From assembly GCF_001579845.1 (NCBI RefSeq), contig NZ_CP007440.1:930001-994000 (forward strand): a stretch of DNA of 64,000 bases, given 5' to 3'. The notes under the pieces are model-generated. The model did not search any database. It was not told where the DNA came from and saw only the letters and a list, made by a program, of their open reading frames with translations. Numbering within the stretch: position 1 is the stretch's first letter; each line of letters begins with the position of its first letter. The DNA is from Rhodoplanes sp. Z2-YC6860 (GTDB taxonomy: Bacteria > Pseudomonadota > Alphaproteobacteria > Rhizobiales > Xanthobacteraceae). A program made the translations under genes and the position numbers. Of this stretch, positions 15,806 through 24,914 are shown piece by piece.

Positions 15806-17116
15806 GTGGCCGAAATTGAGCTCGACGAAACGCACGATCCGGCGCGCAGGAGCTGGGTCGAGACGGCCAACCGTCCGGATGGCGAATTTCCCATCCAGAA
15901 CCTGCCGTACGGCGTGTTTCGCCGCAACGGCAGCGACCGCAAGCAGATCGGTGTGGCGATCGGCGAAGCGGTCCTGGACGTCGCCGGGCTTGCGTCACGA
16001 CTCGGGGAGACCATCGCGGGTGCGGCCGATTTCCTTTCGGCGCCTTCGCTCGCGCCGCTCATGGCGCAGCCGTCGGCCACGTGGACTGCATTGCGTCAGA
16101 CCCTCGGCAGGATGCTCGAAGCAGGATCTGGTTCGCGCGGCGCATGCGAGCCGTATCTGCTGCCGGCCAACGACGTGGAGCTTGCAATGCCGGTCCGGCC
16201 CGGCAGCTTCAGCGACTTCTTCGCCTCGATCCAGCACGCGACCAACGCCGGCAGCCTGTTTCGCCCGACGTCGCCGCTCATGCCGAACTACAAGCATGTC
16301 CCGATCGCCTATAACGGCCGGGCCTCGACGATCGGCGTCGGCGGGGACATCCGCCGTCCGAACGGGCAGCGCAAGCTTCCCGACCGCGATGCGCCGGACT
16401 TCGGCCCGAGCCGCCGCCTCGACTACGAGATGGAGCTCGGGATTTTTCTCGGCGGCAACACGCGCATCGGTCAGCCGGTCCCGATCGCGCAGGCGTGGCA
16501 GCACATCTTTGGCGTCTGCCTGCTCAACGACTGGTCCGCGCGCGACATTCAGGCCTGGGAGTATCAGCCGCTCGGACCCTTCCTGGGCAAGAGCTTCGCG
16601 ACCAGCATCTCACCGTGGATCGTCACGGCCGACGCGTTGCGGCCGTTCCGGGTGCGGCCGCGGGCCCGCACGGCCGAAGACCCTGGCCTGCTGCCGTATC
16701 TGAACGATCCCGCCGACCGGGAGGCGGGCGCATTGGCGGTGGACGTCGAGACCTGGGTGCGGAGCGAAAGCATGGCGGCGCGCGGTCTGCCGCCGGTGAG
16801 ATTTGGCGCGGCCTCGACCGCCGATCTGTTCTGGACGCCCGCGCAGATGGTCGCGCACCAGACCAGCAACGGCTGCAACATCGAGGCTGGCGACCTTTAT
16901 GGCAGCGGCACTGTTTCAGGCAACAGCAGGGACAGCCTCGGCAGCCTGCTGGAGATCACGCGCGGCGGCAGCGAGCCGATCGCTTTGTCCGAGGGACTGA
17001 CGCGGACATTCCTTGAAGACGGCGACGAGGTCATCATGACCGCGCATTGCCGCCGCACGGGATTTGCCTCGATCGGCTTCGGCCGATGCCGCGGTAAGGT
17101 GCTCGCATCCATCTAG
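15806..17116 (+). CDS. fahA: Fumarylacetoacetase
   Basis: A 436-residue fumarylacetoacetate hydrolase of full length (family about 420-430). The N-terminal SH3-like domain is seen in FPIQNLPYGVF. Catalytic and metal residues align with the mouse enzyme spacing: Asp137 and His144 in DFFASIQHATN, Glu208 and Glu210 in YEMELGIF, and Asp242 and Arg246 in NDWSARDIQAWEYQPLG. NGCNIEAGDLYGSGTVSG follows. It splits fumarylacetoacetate to fumarate and acetoacetate, the last step of homogentisate (Tyr/Phe) breakdown, or a close analogue. GTG 15806 is chosen because GGAGGG precedes it and family homology begins there. No homogentisate dioxygenase or isomerase gene is nearby, so it may serve another ring-cleavage route. 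Confidence 0.95.
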   Translation: MAEIELDETHDPARRSWVETANRPDGEFPIQNLPYGVFRRNGSDRKQIGVAIGEAVLDVAGLASRLGETIAGAADFLSAPSLAPLMAQPSATWTALRQTLGRMLEAGSGSRGACEPYLLPANDVELAMPVRPGSFSDFFASIQHATNAGSLFRPTSPLMPNYKHVPIAYNGRASTIGVGGDIRRPNGQRKLPDRDAPDFGPSRRLDYEMELGIFLGGNTRIGQPVPIAQAWQHIFGVCLLNDWSARDIQAWEYQPLGPFLGKSFATSISPWIVTADALRPFRVRPRARTAEDPGLLPYLNDPADREAGALAVDVETWVRSESMAARGLPPVRFGAASTADLFWTPAQMVAHQTSNGCNIEAGDLYGSGTVSGNSRDSLGSLLEITRGGSEPIALSEGLTRTFLEDGDEVIMTAHCRRTGFASIGFGRCRGKVLASI

Positions 17117-17204
17117 GGATGAGCCCGCTCCCTGTCCCTTTTAAGGGTGACAGAAAGGGGGGCGGTGTTTCGGCTAACGTCCACAGATCAACGGAGACGA
17201 TACG

Positions 17205-17978
17205 GTGGTGCAGATCCGGGCCGGGGGCCAAGGGCCATACATGCTGGAAGGCCGCGTGGCGGTCGTCACGGGCGGCAGCGGCGGCATCGGCGCAGCGACC
17301 GCGAAGCGTCTTGCTGCGGCCGGCGCCAGCGTTGTGGTCGGCTACAACAACGGCCGCGACCGGGCCGAGGCGCTCCTGAAGGAGCTTGGCGGGAAGGGGC
17401 ATCTCGCGCTGCGTATCCCGATGGAGGACAGTTCCGCGATCGTCGCCGCGGCCGATGCGGTGCGGGACAAGTTCGGTCGCGCCGACGTGCTGATCAATTC
17501 CGCCGGTGTCACGCGGGCGGTGGCCCATGCCGATCTCGACGGTATGGACGATGCGACCTTCGACCGAATTCTGATCACCAATGTGCGCGGTCCGTTTTCG
17601 ACGATCCGGTCGTTCGCAAAACTTCTCCGCGCAGGCGGCGACAGCATCGTGGTCAATCTGTCGTCGATCTCGGGAACCACCGGTCTCGGCAGCAGCATCG
17701 CTTATTGCGCGTCGAAAGCCGCATTGGACACGATGAGCCTTTCGCTCGCCCGGGTGCTTGGGCCTGAGGTGCGGGTTCTGACGGTTTCGCCTGCGGCCGT
17801 TGCCACCGACTTCGTGCCCGGCCGCGGACGCGAGGGTGTCGAAAAGCAGGCCGCGACGACGCCGCTCAAGATCGTCGCCGAGGCCGACGATGTCGCGCTG
17901 GCGATCATCGCGGGCATCACGCATCTGCGTCTCACGACCGGAAGCACGATCGTCGTCGACAGCGGCCGTCATCTCTGA
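17205..17978 (+). CDS. Short-chain dehydrogenase/reductase (SDR)
   Basis: A 257-residue SDR with TGGSGGIG (about residues 24-31), NSAG near 100, the catalytic Ser in NLSSISG and YCASK as the Tyr-x3-Lys pair, ending in STIVVDSGRHL. GTG 17205 has GGAGA eight bases upstream; ATG 17241 is an alternative that begins right at the Rossmann fold. It lies 88 bases after fumarylacetoacetase in the same direction and is possibly co-transcribed. The spacer holds a short imperfect inverted repeat (CTGTC...GACAG, 17132-17153). Substrate is unknown. Confidence 0.88.
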   Translation: MVQIRAGGQGPYMLEGRVAVVTGGSGGIGAATAKRLAAAGASVVVGYNNGRDRAEALLKELGGKGHLALRIPMEDSSAIVAAADAVRDKFGRADVLINSAGVTRAVAHADLDGMDDATFDRILITNVRGPFSTIRSFAKLLRAGGDSIVVNLSSISGTTGLGSSIAYCASKAALDTMSLSLARVLGPEVRVLTVSPAAVATDFVPGRGREGVEKQAATTPLKIVAEADDVALAIIAGITHLRLTTGSTIVVDSGRHL

Positions 17979-18126
17979 CGCCCTATCCAGAGGCCGAACG
18001 CATGATTGCGGACGAGTCGCAGGGCCGTCGTGTCGCTGCGACGGTGAAGGCGGCCGAGGAGCTGGATGTTGGTGCGCGGTCTCGACGCCGGCGATCGCGG
18101 CAAGCGCTCAGGTCGGATCGAACAAT

Positions 18127-19425
18127 CTAAGTTCCTGAGCCGCGATCGAAGACTTTGGCGATGCTCTTGAAGTTCTTGATCGCCCGATCCATCCATCCGG
18201 AGCCGGCGGCAACCGTCGAGCTCGGCGGATTTTCCAAGCGCTCCACCACCACCAGGCGATCGATGTCGCCTTTCAGAAATGCACTGAGGAACGCAGGATA
18301 GTTGGCCAGCGACACGCATCCATTGGAGTCGCCGTTTGGACCGAGCAAGTAGTGGTGGGCAAGGATGCCATCACGTCCGAACATGTTCCCTTCGCCGACA
18401 GGGATCAGCCGGAGGGCCCGGACGCCATGAAAGAGGCTCTCACGTAACGTCAGCCGATAAGTGTTGGGTGGCGTTGGGCCTTGGTTCTTGATGCCCACAT
18501 ATTGTGGATCGTCGATGTAATCGCCGAGGCCGGAATGTGCTTCGAGTTTTTGTCCGTCGGGGAGATACACCACCTTCGCGCTGATATCGTAGATGGCCGT
18601 CCGGTTTTTATCGTCGGGCAACGAAGACAAAGAGGCCAGCCGGACTTTACCGTCACGAGCGGCATTGTTTGCGGTTGCGCTTGCGGGCAATCGTGGCGCT
18701 CGCGCCGCCGAAGCGCTTGAGCCACCGTTCGCCGGGCCAGCGATCGACGTCTCCGGAAGCGTCGAACGGGGCAGCTCAAATTCGGTAACCGCCCTGTTCT
18801 GGGACAGGTACAAGCCCGTCCTTACAGCATTGAGAGAGGCAAGCCGCAGCGCGCTGCCAAAGCGTTCCCCGAAAGAGGCTGAGGGTTCATGCGCCGAAAA
18901 CCGCTCTGCAAAAATCGAAGACGGCGCTTCTTCTGATGCGGAGTCCGGGAGGATTTCAGGCGTCTCGATCGCCGTGAGCGAGGCGACATTCGTGGACCCT
19001 CGCAGCCCAAGGGTGTCCCGATAGGTCTGATTGTCGAAATACCGTTCTTCGATGATCGAGAGGTTCAACCGTTTCGGTTGCGGGCCGTTCTCGAGATGAC
19101 CGGGGGCATAGACGGCGACGGATTTGACCACCAGCGCCAGTGTCAACGCCGTGACAGCAGCAGAAGCGGACCAAATTCCGGCGTGAAGCAAGACCGCCCC
19201 CCATGTCCCCGTCGACGCATGGATCGATGTTTGATCCCAGACAATAAAGAAAGCCGCAGAATGCGGCAACAATCGTTCCAAAGAAGAATTGTGGCGGCTG
19301 GCCGCAGAAATCGGGTGAAATCCCGCGTTACAGGCTGTTTTGGCCGCCTGCGAAGCACAAAACGGGCGAGCAGGACCCCGCCGTGAACGCGGCGGCGCTG
19401 CGGACGGTGCCCGCCAAATCGGCAT
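18127..19425 (-). CDS. DUF2778 envelope protein (L,D-transpeptidase-like fold)
   Basis: The C-terminal 130 residues form a DUF2778 domain: AIYDISAKVVYLPDGQKLEAHSG, then PPNTYRLTLRE, HHYLLGPNGDSNGCVSL with the His and Cys expected for an L,D-transpeptidase-like site, and a closing AFLSAFLKGDIDRLVVVERL. Upstream is one membrane segment (about WSASAAVTALTLALVVKSVAV) and a long low-complexity linker rich in Ala/Ser/Pro. The start is uncertain: ATG 19425 is given, the frame is open to 19542, and family members normally begin just before the membrane segment, which here would need a weak TTG near 19281. A cell-wall role is inferred. The same domain occurs in the type VI effector Tlde1, but no secretion genes are near. 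Confidence 0.75.
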   Translation of the reverse strand: MPIWRAPSAAPPRSRRGPARPFCASQAAKTACNAGFHPISAASRHNSSLERLLPHSAAFFIVWDQTSIHASTGTWGAVLLHAGIWSASAAVTALTLALVVKSVAVYAPGHLENGPQPKRLNLSIIEERYFDNQTYRDTLGLRGSTNVASLTAIETPEILPDSASEEAPSSIFAERFSAHEPSASFGERFGSALRLASLNAVRTGLYLSQNRAVTEFELPRSTLPETSIAGPANGGSSASAARAPRLPASATANNAARDGKVRLASLSSLPDDKNRTAIYDISAKVVYLPDGQKLEAHSGLGDYIDDPQYVGIKNQGPTPPNTYRLTLRESLFHGVRALRLIPVGEGNMFGRDGILAHHYLLGPNGDSNGCVSLANYPAFLSAFLKGDIDRLVVVERLENPPSSTVAAGSGWMDRAIKNFKSIAKVFDRGSGT

Positions 19426-19542
19426 TCTCAGCTCTCGTTCTGAGATGAAGTTCGGACGCTCGCCGGGATCAGTGCGCTGCGATACCGCCCGTCGCGTTAG
19501 GAGGTTTCGACGGACCGTTGGACTTGCCGCAGTTCGATTCAC

Positions 19543-19857
19543 AGCGCGACGTGGTTAACGCTGGGATCGATGGAACCAGACGGTGATGCATCTTGAAGAG
19601 CGCGTCCTGTGCATTAACCACAGAAGCGCACGGAATCGCGTGAGCATTTGCAGCGCCGCGTGCCGTTAAGATTGCAGCAGCCATCTTTCTTCATCCGCCG
19701 GTCACGCAGTTTCGACAGCGATTTTTAACCGAGAAATTCGTCGGAATTCGTTAGCCATTTTTTTTAGGAGGGCATTACGGCCCGCCGCGGATGATCGCCC
19801 CCGACCCAGTAAGGGTCAGGGACCACACTGTGTGGGGACTAGTAGGAGCATTCCCAA
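19543..19857 (+). promoter_or_regulatory. Upstream region and long leader of the flagellin gene
   Basis: About 315 bases without a convincing gene precede the flagellin start. They include a T-rich run (19760-19766), a purine block AGGAGGG at 19767-19773 not followed by a sensible frame, and an imperfect hairpin GACCC...GGGTC at 19802-19816. The flagellin ribosome site TAGGAG lies at 19843-19848. A long untranslated leader is common for alphaproteobacterial flagellins, where FlbT acts on the mRNA. The promoter itself was not identified. Confidence 0.35.
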
Positions 19858-20679
19858 ATGAGTGATATCGTTCTTTCGGCTGGCGTTCGCGCGAACCTTC
19901 TGCAGCTGCAGAAGACGGCGGACCTGGTCACCTCGACCCAAAACAAGCTCGCCACCGGCAAGCGCGTCAACAGCGCTCTCGACAATCCGGTCAACTACTT
20001 CACAGCGCAGGGCCTGCAGAACCGCGCCGGCGACTTGAGCAACCTGCTCGACTCGATGTCCAGCGCCTTCAACACCATCCAGGCCGCCAACAACGGCATC
20101 ACCTCGATCACCAAGCTGGTGCAGTCCGCTCAGGCGCTCGTGTCTCAGGCACAGCAGACCTCAGACACCACCGTGCGTGCGAACCTCGCCTCGCAGTTTG
20201 GCACGATCCAGAGCCAGATCGACCAGCTCGCGTCCGACTCGGGCTTCAACGGCATCAACCTGCTCAACAAAAACAGCAGCACGGACCTCACGGTCACGCT
20301 GAACGAGACCGGCACCTCGAGCGTCACGATCGCGGCCGTGGACTTCTCGTCGAACGGTCTGTCGATCAACAACGCGACCAACAACTGGAGCACCAGCGCC
20401 GACATCACGGCGGCTTCGACCGAGCTGACCAGCGCGCTGACCACGCTGCGTTCGCAGTCGCAGGCGTTCGGCTCGAACCTGTCGACCGTGCAGATCCGCC
20501 AGGACTTCACCAAGGCGATGGTCAACACGCTGCAGACCGGCGCCGACAGCCTGACGCTCGCCGACTCCAACGAAGAAGGTGCGAACCTTCTGGCGTTGCA
20601 GACTCGGCAGCAGCTGTCGACCACCGCTCTGTCGCTCGCCTCGCAGGCGAGCCAGGCCGTGCTCCGTCTGTTCGGCTAA
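19858..20679 (+). CDS. fliC: Flagellin (short alphaproteobacterial type)
   Basis: A 273-residue flagellin. The conserved N-terminal D0/D1 coiled coil includes LQKTADLVTSTQNKLATGKRVNSALDNPVNYF, and the C-terminal D0 ends ALSLASQASQAVLRLFG. The variable middle is short and Ser/Thr/Asn-rich. Flagellin polymerises into the flagellar filament after export by the type III flagellar apparatus. The gene is monocistronic: a strong terminator follows 20 bases after the stop and a long leader precedes it. No other flagellar gene lies in the window, so it is detached from the main flagellar loci. Confidence 0.95.
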   Translation: MSDIVLSAGVRANLLQLQKTADLVTSTQNKLATGKRVNSALDNPVNYFTAQGLQNRAGDLSNLLDSMSSAFNTIQAANNGITSITKLVQSAQALVSQAQQTSDTTVRANLASQFGTIQSQIDQLASDSGFNGINLLNKNSSTDLTVTLNETGTSSVTIAAVDFSSNGLSINNATNNWSTSADITAASTELTSALTTLRSQSQAFGSNLSTVQIRQDFTKAMVNTLQTGADSLTLADSNEEGANLLALQTRQQLSTTALSLASQASQAVLRLFG

Positions 20680-20698
20680 TAGAATCGCAGAGTTGGAG

Positions 20699-20730
20699 AA
20701 CAGCGGCACGAAAGTGCCGCTGTTTTTCTT
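20699..20730 (+). terminator. Rho-independent terminator of the flagellin gene
   Basis: Arms AACAGCGGCAC and GTGCCGCTGTT pair perfectly (11 bp) around a GAAA tetraloop, followed by TTTCTTT. Confidence 0.9.
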
Positions 20731-20738
20731 TGCGCGGA

Positions 20739-21095
20739 TCAGTTTGCGGTCTTGCTCCCCGGCGCCGTGGCTGCCGAGGTCGAAGCGGCCGGCGGGTTGG
20801 CGGGCTTGAGCACGCCGGCCTGGGTCAGCGCCACACCGACCTGCTGCATGCGGTTGATGAGCTCGACGGCGGCGGCCGGCGTCAGCACCAGCCGCTCCGC
20901 CGGATAGCGCCGGCCCGTGACAGGCGTGTTCGGCTTCACTTCGTCCAGCCGGGTGATGCCGAATTCGATTCGCAGCGACTGGCCATCGAAATAGACGTTG
21001 TTGATGGAGTCCGCGAAGGTCTCGGCCATGTCCGGCTGATCGACGTAGCGGATCGTCGCCGTCTGGCTCTGTTTGGTGTCGCCCTGTTCCGCCAT
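20739..21095 (-). CDS. Small DUF3467-like protein
   Basis: A 118-residue soluble protein. The central part (DMAETFADSINNVYFDGQSLRIEFGI ... RRYPAERLVLTPAAAVELINRMQQV) resembles DUF3467 proteins. Those contain a strand-rich half that reports a functional readout of about 'presence and activity' and a conserved helix; their function is not known. The C-terminal 25 residues are Ala/Pro/Ser-rich and disordered. ATG 21095 has GAGGAGAA upstream. It is convergent with flagellin and divergent from the alcohol dehydrogenase gene. Family assignment is moderate. Confidence 0.7.
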   Translation of the reverse strand: MAEQGDTKQSQTATIRYVDQPDMAETFADSINNVYFDGQSLRIEFGITRLDEVKPNTPVTGRRYPAERLVLTPAAAVELINRMQQVGVALTQAGVLKPANPPAASTSAATAPGSKTAN

Positions 21096-21219
21096 GCCGG
21101 TTCTCCTCTGATGAACTGCCGAGACTGCCCAAGGTCGGCGGAAATATAGACTATTCGCCTGCCAGGAGCGCTCCATTAAGGTTGGCACATGGCGCCAAAC
21201 GGGGCGATGAGGAACGCAA

Positions 21220-22251
21220 ATGAAAGCGATGGTGTTGAGCGGCCCGAACCTGCCGTTTGAGCGAGTCGAGCGGCCGGATCCGGCGCCGGGTCCCGGCGAG
21301 GCTGTGGCGAAGGTCATCACCTGCGGCTCAGGGCTCACCATTCAGCACGTCAGGGCCGGGCGGCGGAAGGTTCAGTTTCCGCGGATCATCGGCCACGAGA
21401 TCACCGGCGAGATCGTCGCGACCGGGGCAGGCGTGCGCGGCCTCAAGGTCGGCGATCCAGTGACGACGTATTTCTATCTGAACTGCGGCCACTGCCGCTG
21501 GTGCCTGACCAATCTCGAGCCGCTGTGCGAGAACTCCGGCGGCCAGATCGGGATCGATTGCGACGGCGCTTACGCCGAATACGTCAAACTGCCGGCACAG
21601 AACTTCATCCGTCTGCCGGACGGCCTCGACTATAAGAAGCACCCTGCCGAGATCGGGGTGGTCACCGACGCGCTGGCCACGCCCTACAAGGTGCTGCGCC
21701 GTGCCCGCGTCGCGCCCGGTGAGACCGTGGCGGTGATCGGGGCCGGCGGTGGGCTCGGCATTCACCAGTTGATGATGGCGAAATGGGCACGCACCCGCGT
21801 GATCGCGGTCGACACCCGCGCGTCGAAGTTCGAGGCCTGCCGCAAGGCCGGTGCCGACGAGGTGGTCGATGCAAGCGCCGGTCGGATCACCGAGCAACTC
21901 CTTGAACTGACGAAGGGGCAGGGCGTCGACGTGGTGGTGGATTATGTCTCGGCCACGTCCACACTGGAGGCTGGCGCGCGGGCGCTCGGCCGCAGGGGCC
22001 GGCTCGTGACGCTCGGCGGCTCCGGCAAGCCGTTTACGGCGCTGGCCCATGACATGCTCAACAAGGAGCAGGATCTCCTTGGCAGCCGCTACGTGACGCG
22101 CAGCGAAGTGATCGAGTCGCTCGACCTTGTGGCTCGCGGCGAGGTGTTTCCGCTCGTCACCGTGGTGCGCCCGCTGGAGGAGGCCGAAGCGGTGCACGAC
22201 CTCGTCGAGCGCGGCGAGATCACCGGCCGCGCCGTGCTGCGCGTGGCCTGA
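21220..22251 (+). CDS. Zinc-dependent alcohol dehydrogenase (MDR superfamily)
   Basis: A 343-residue medium-chain dehydrogenase. The catalytic zinc site is indicated by TCGSGLTIQHV (Cys) and GHEITGEIV (His-Glu). The structural zinc comes from CGHCRWCLTNLEPLC (C-x2-C-x2-C-x7-C). The NAD(P) Rossmann motif is IGAGGGLG. It oxidises an alcohol or reduces an aldehyde/ketone. The family also includes 6-hydroxycyclohex-1-ene-carbonyl-CoA dehydrogenases and similar ring-pathway enzymes, so an aromatic link is possible. It is followed 111 bases later by a hydroxyacid dehydrogenase in the same direction. Confidence 0.9.
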   Translation: MKAMVLSGPNLPFERVERPDPAPGPGEAVAKVITCGSGLTIQHVRAGRRKVQFPRIIGHEITGEIVATGAGVRGLKVGDPVTTYFYLNCGHCRWCLTNLEPLCENSGGQIGIDCDGAYAEYVKLPAQNFIRLPDGLDYKKHPAEIGVVTDALATPYKVLRRARVAPGETVAVIGAGGGLGIHQLMMAKWARTRVIAVDTRASKFEACRKAGADEVVDASAGRITEQLLELTKGQGVDVVVDYVSATSTLEAGARALGRRGRLVTLGGSGKPFTALAHDMLNKEQDLLGSRYVTRSEVIESLDLVARGEVFPLVTVVRPLEEAEAVHDLVERGEITGRAVLRVA

Positions 22252-22362
22252 CTCGCGGCTTGCGCCCTTCGCATTTGGCTTCGGCGCGTACTGGCATTGC
22301 CAACGATCGCGCACTAGGCTCGGGCGCTTCCCGATCAACCGAGTTCCCCCAACAAGATCATC

Positions 22363-23337
22363 ATGAAAATTGTCATTCCCGATGACTACCAGGACATGGT
22401 GGATCAGCTCCCGTGTTATTCGCTGATCCGCCACCATGACGTGATGCGCTATCGCACGCCGGCGAAAGATATCGACGAACTCGTCGCGCGGCTGAAGGAC
22501 GCCGACGTGGTGGTGTCGATCCGCGAACGCGTCGATTTTTCCCGCGCGCTGCTGGAACGTCTGCCCAAGCTCAAATTGCTGGCGCTGGTCGGCCGCAACT
22601 CGCACATGCTCGACTTCAACGCCGCGACCGATCTCGGCATCCCGGTCTCGACCGGCGTGAGCAACTCGCCGGTGGCGCCGGCCGAATTGACGCTCGCGCT
22701 GATCGTTGCATCCCGCCGCAACATCGCGCTCGAAGCCGAGCGCATGAAGCGCGGCGACTGGCCTTGCACGCTGTCGCACAGGCTGCGCGGCTCGACGCTC
22801 GGCATCTTCGGGCTCGGCGCGATCGGCACGCTGGTCGCCGAAGGCGGCAAGGGACTCGGCATGAAGGTGCTGGTGTGGGGCCAGAAGAACTCGCTGGAGA
22901 AGGCTGCCGCGGCCTGCTACGACACCGCCAAAAGCAAGGCCGAGCTGTTCGAGCGCTCGGACATTCTCTCCATCAGCATCCGGCTGCGGCCGGAGACCAG
23001 GGGCATCGTCGGCCTGGAGGATTTCGCGCGGATGAAGCCGACCGCGCTGTTCGTCAACGTGGCGCGCGCCGAGCTGGTGCAGCCCGGCGCGCTGCTCGAG
23101 GCGTTGAAGAAGGGCCGGCCCGGCTATGCGGCGGTCGACGTCTATGAGCAGGAGCCAATCATGGGCGGCAACCATCCGTTCCTGAAAATGCCGAACGTGC
23201 TGTGCACGCCGCATCTCGGCTGGGCCGAGTGGGACAATTTCGAGCTCTACTTCCGCGAATGCTTCGAGCAGATCATGAAGTTCGAGAAGGGCGAGCCGTT
23301 GCGGCTCGGCAATCCGAACGTTAAGCCGAGGGCGTAA
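22363..23337 (+). CDS. D-2-hydroxyacid dehydrogenase
   Basis: A 324-residue NAD-dependent 2-hydroxyacid dehydrogenase of the PGDH/glyoxylate reductase family. It has the NAD motif GIFGLGAIG, the catalytic Arg region NVARAELVQPGAL, the Glu in YEQEPI and the His in CTPHLGW, all in the expected order. It interconverts a 2-oxoacid and its D-2-hydroxyacid. The exact substrate is unclear. Immediately downstream is a GC-rich hairpin repeat (23343-23490), which probably ends the transcript region. Confidence 0.92.
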   Translation: MKIVIPDDYQDMVDQLPCYSLIRHHDVMRYRTPAKDIDELVARLKDADVVVSIRERVDFSRALLERLPKLKLLALVGRNSHMLDFNAATDLGIPVSTGVSNSPVAPAELTLALIVASRRNIALEAERMKRGDWPCTLSHRLRGSTLGIFGLGAIGTLVAEGGKGLGMKVLVWGQKNSLEKAAAACYDTAKSKAELFERSDILSISIRLRPETRGIVGLEDFARMKPTALFVNVARAELVQPGALLEALKKGRPGYAAVDVYEQEPIMGGNHPFLKMPNVLCTPHLGWAEWDNFELYFRECFEQIMKFEKGEPLRLGNPNVKPRA

Positions 23338-23342
23338 CGGCT

Positions 23343-23490
23343 CGCGTGTCCCGGGCGCAGCGCAGCACAAGCGAAGCGCAGTGATGCGCTGCAGACCCGG
23401 GACCCCAGTTTCTTTCTTTGTGTGAAGAGTAACCGGGGTCCCGGATCAGCGGTGCACCGCTAACGCACTGCACCGCGTCCGGGACACGCG
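23343..23490. repeat. Intergenic palindromic repeat element
   Basis: The outer arms CGCGTGTCCCGG (23343-23354) and CCGGGACACGCG (23479-23490) are perfect inverted repeats. Inner arms CCGGGACCCC (23397-23406) and GGGGTCCCGG (23435-23444) are also perfect. Between them are GCGCAGCGCAG-like short repeats. It lies between two convergent genes, and the layout is that of dispersed palindromic elements of Bradyrhizobium-type genomes. Confidence 0.75.
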
Positions 23491-23496
23491 ACCGCT

Positions 23497-24891
23497 TTAC
23501 TTCGCCGACGCCTCGACCAGCGGCGCGACATCGTCGGCCTTGTCGACCGTCCACAATCGCTCCGACAGCTCCTTCGCCTTGGCGGCTCCCAGCACCGGCT
23601 CGACGAGTCCCAAAAACTTGGCGATCAGCCCGTCATCATCCAGCGGCACCTGCCGCGAGCCCCAGGCCTCGTCGGCCTGACGGACGAACTTGCCCTTGCC
23701 GGTTGTCACCGTGACGCGGGCCGGGCGGAGCTTCGGATAAAGCTGATCGATTTCCGTGGGCGCCGACACGGTCAGCTTCTCGGCGAACGCGGCGAAGGCC
23801 GGGTCCTTCCTCGTCTTCTCGTCGAAGTGCTCGAACTTCACGCCGCGGTAGCGCGCCGCGAGCCCCATCAGATAGGGGAAGCTCAATTGCGCGCTGGCGA
23901 AGTCGTCCCACGGCACGTGGGCGTGTTCGGTCGCGATCTTGTAGGTCTCGACGTCGACCTTCTTGATCTCGTCGAAGCCGATCTTCTCGTCGGTGCACAG
24001 CCCGAACATCGCCTCGACCGCCGGCTGGATGTGGCGACAGCAGGCATAAGGCTTGATGTAGCAATCGGTGATGCCGTACTCGGCCGCAGGCGGCAGCTTG
24101 ATCGGCCGCGCCTTGTCGATCCTGCCGAAAGCGAAGGCCTGCATGAAGCCGTCGCGCGCCTCGACCACGTTGGGCGGGCCTTCGACGCCTTGCTCGGCGA
24201 GCAGCGCCGCTTGCATGCCTTCACGCGAGGCGTGGCCGGCATGCAGCCGCTTGATGTCGCCGCCGCCGCCGACAAAGGCGAACAGGCCCGCGGCGCTCGA
24301 GGCGGCGATGCCCATGGCGTTGGCGAACTGCGGGGTCTTCATGCCGCGCAGCTTGCCGGTCGCCATGGCGGCGCCGAACGGCCCGACCGCAGGTGTCGGA
24401 TGGAAGCCGCGCTGGCGGAGGTCCGGCGCGCAGGCGCGGGCGAGGCAGATGTTGGTCTCGTAGCCCGCGACGATGGCTTCGATCAGCGCCCGGCCGTTGA
24501 CATGGCGGTCATAGCCCACGGCGAGCACGGTCGGAATGATGACGCAGCCGCAATGCGCCGAGCCGTGACGATAGCCGTCGTCGAGTTCGATGCCGTGCGC
24601 CGCGGTGCCCCCGAGAAAGGCCGCGTCGAGCAGGTCGGCGCGCCGTGCACGCCCGGGAACGGGGAGCTTGCCGTCGGGCCGCACCGCCTTGATGACCGTC
24701 TCGGCCTGGGTCGCGATGGTGCCGCCGGCGCCTGCGATCATCACGCCGACCGTGTCGAGCAGGTGCCGCCGCGCGTAGTGCCGCGCCTCCTCGGGCAGCG
24801 CGTCGTAGCGAAGCTCTGCCGTGAATTGCACGATCTCGTCGGTCGCGCCCGCGGCGGGCTGCAGCGTGTGAACGGCTTCGGCGTGGGACAT
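23497..24891 (-). CDS. MmgE/PrpD family protein
   Basis: A 464-residue MmgE/PrpD protein (family about 450-490). Typical features are the N-terminal RHLLDTVGVMIAGAG, the GTAAHGIELDDGYR block near residue 95-108, the HPTPAVGPFGAA segment near 165, and KPYACCRHIQPAVEA near 310. The family includes 2-methylcitrate dehydratase and cis-aconitate decarboxylase; many members act on hydroxylated di/tricarboxylates in catabolic operons. ATG 24891 has AGGAAA upstream. It is the last gene of a five-gene minus-strand cluster with acyl-CoA enzymes, so dehydration of an acid intermediate is inferred. Confidence 0.9.
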   Translation of the reverse strand: MSHAEAVHTLQPAAGATDEIVQFTAELRYDALPEEARHYARRHLLDTVGVMIAGAGGTIATQAETVIKAVRPDGKLPVPGRARRADLLDAAFLGGTAAHGIELDDGYRHGSAHCGCVIIPTVLAVGYDRHVNGRALIEAIVAGYETNICLARACAPDLRQRGFHPTPAVGPFGAAMATGKLRGMKTPQFANAMGIAASSAAGLFAFVGGGGDIKRLHAGHASREGMQAALLAEQGVEGPPNVVEARDGFMQAFAFGRIDKARPIKLPPAAEYGITDCYIKPYACCRHIQPAVEAMFGLCTDEKIGFDEIKKVDVETYKIATEHAHVPWDDFASAQLSFPYLMGLAARYRGVKFEHFDEKTRKDPAFAAFAEKLTVSAPTEIDQLYPKLRPARVTVTTGKGKFVRQADEAWGSRQVPLDDDGLIAKFLGLVEPVLGAAKAKELSERLWTVDKADDVAPLVEASAK

Positions 24892-24914
24892 GGTTTTCCT
24901 CCGGTCGCGCGAGC

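Noticed and set aside
18002-18130. A 42-codon plus-strand frame beginning MIADESQGRRVAATV
   Set aside because: The start looks protein-like but the second half is Arg/Ser-rich noise and it runs into the DUF2778 gene on the other strand; too weak to list.
18127-19425. DUF2778 protein as a type VI secretion effector (Tlde1-like)
   Set aside because: The domain fits, but there are no secretion, immunity or Hcp/VgrG genes nearby, and the protein has its own membrane anchor.
21328-23370. A 680-codon minus-strand frame
   Set aside because: Antisense to the alcohol and hydroxyacid dehydrogenase genes, with shadow composition.
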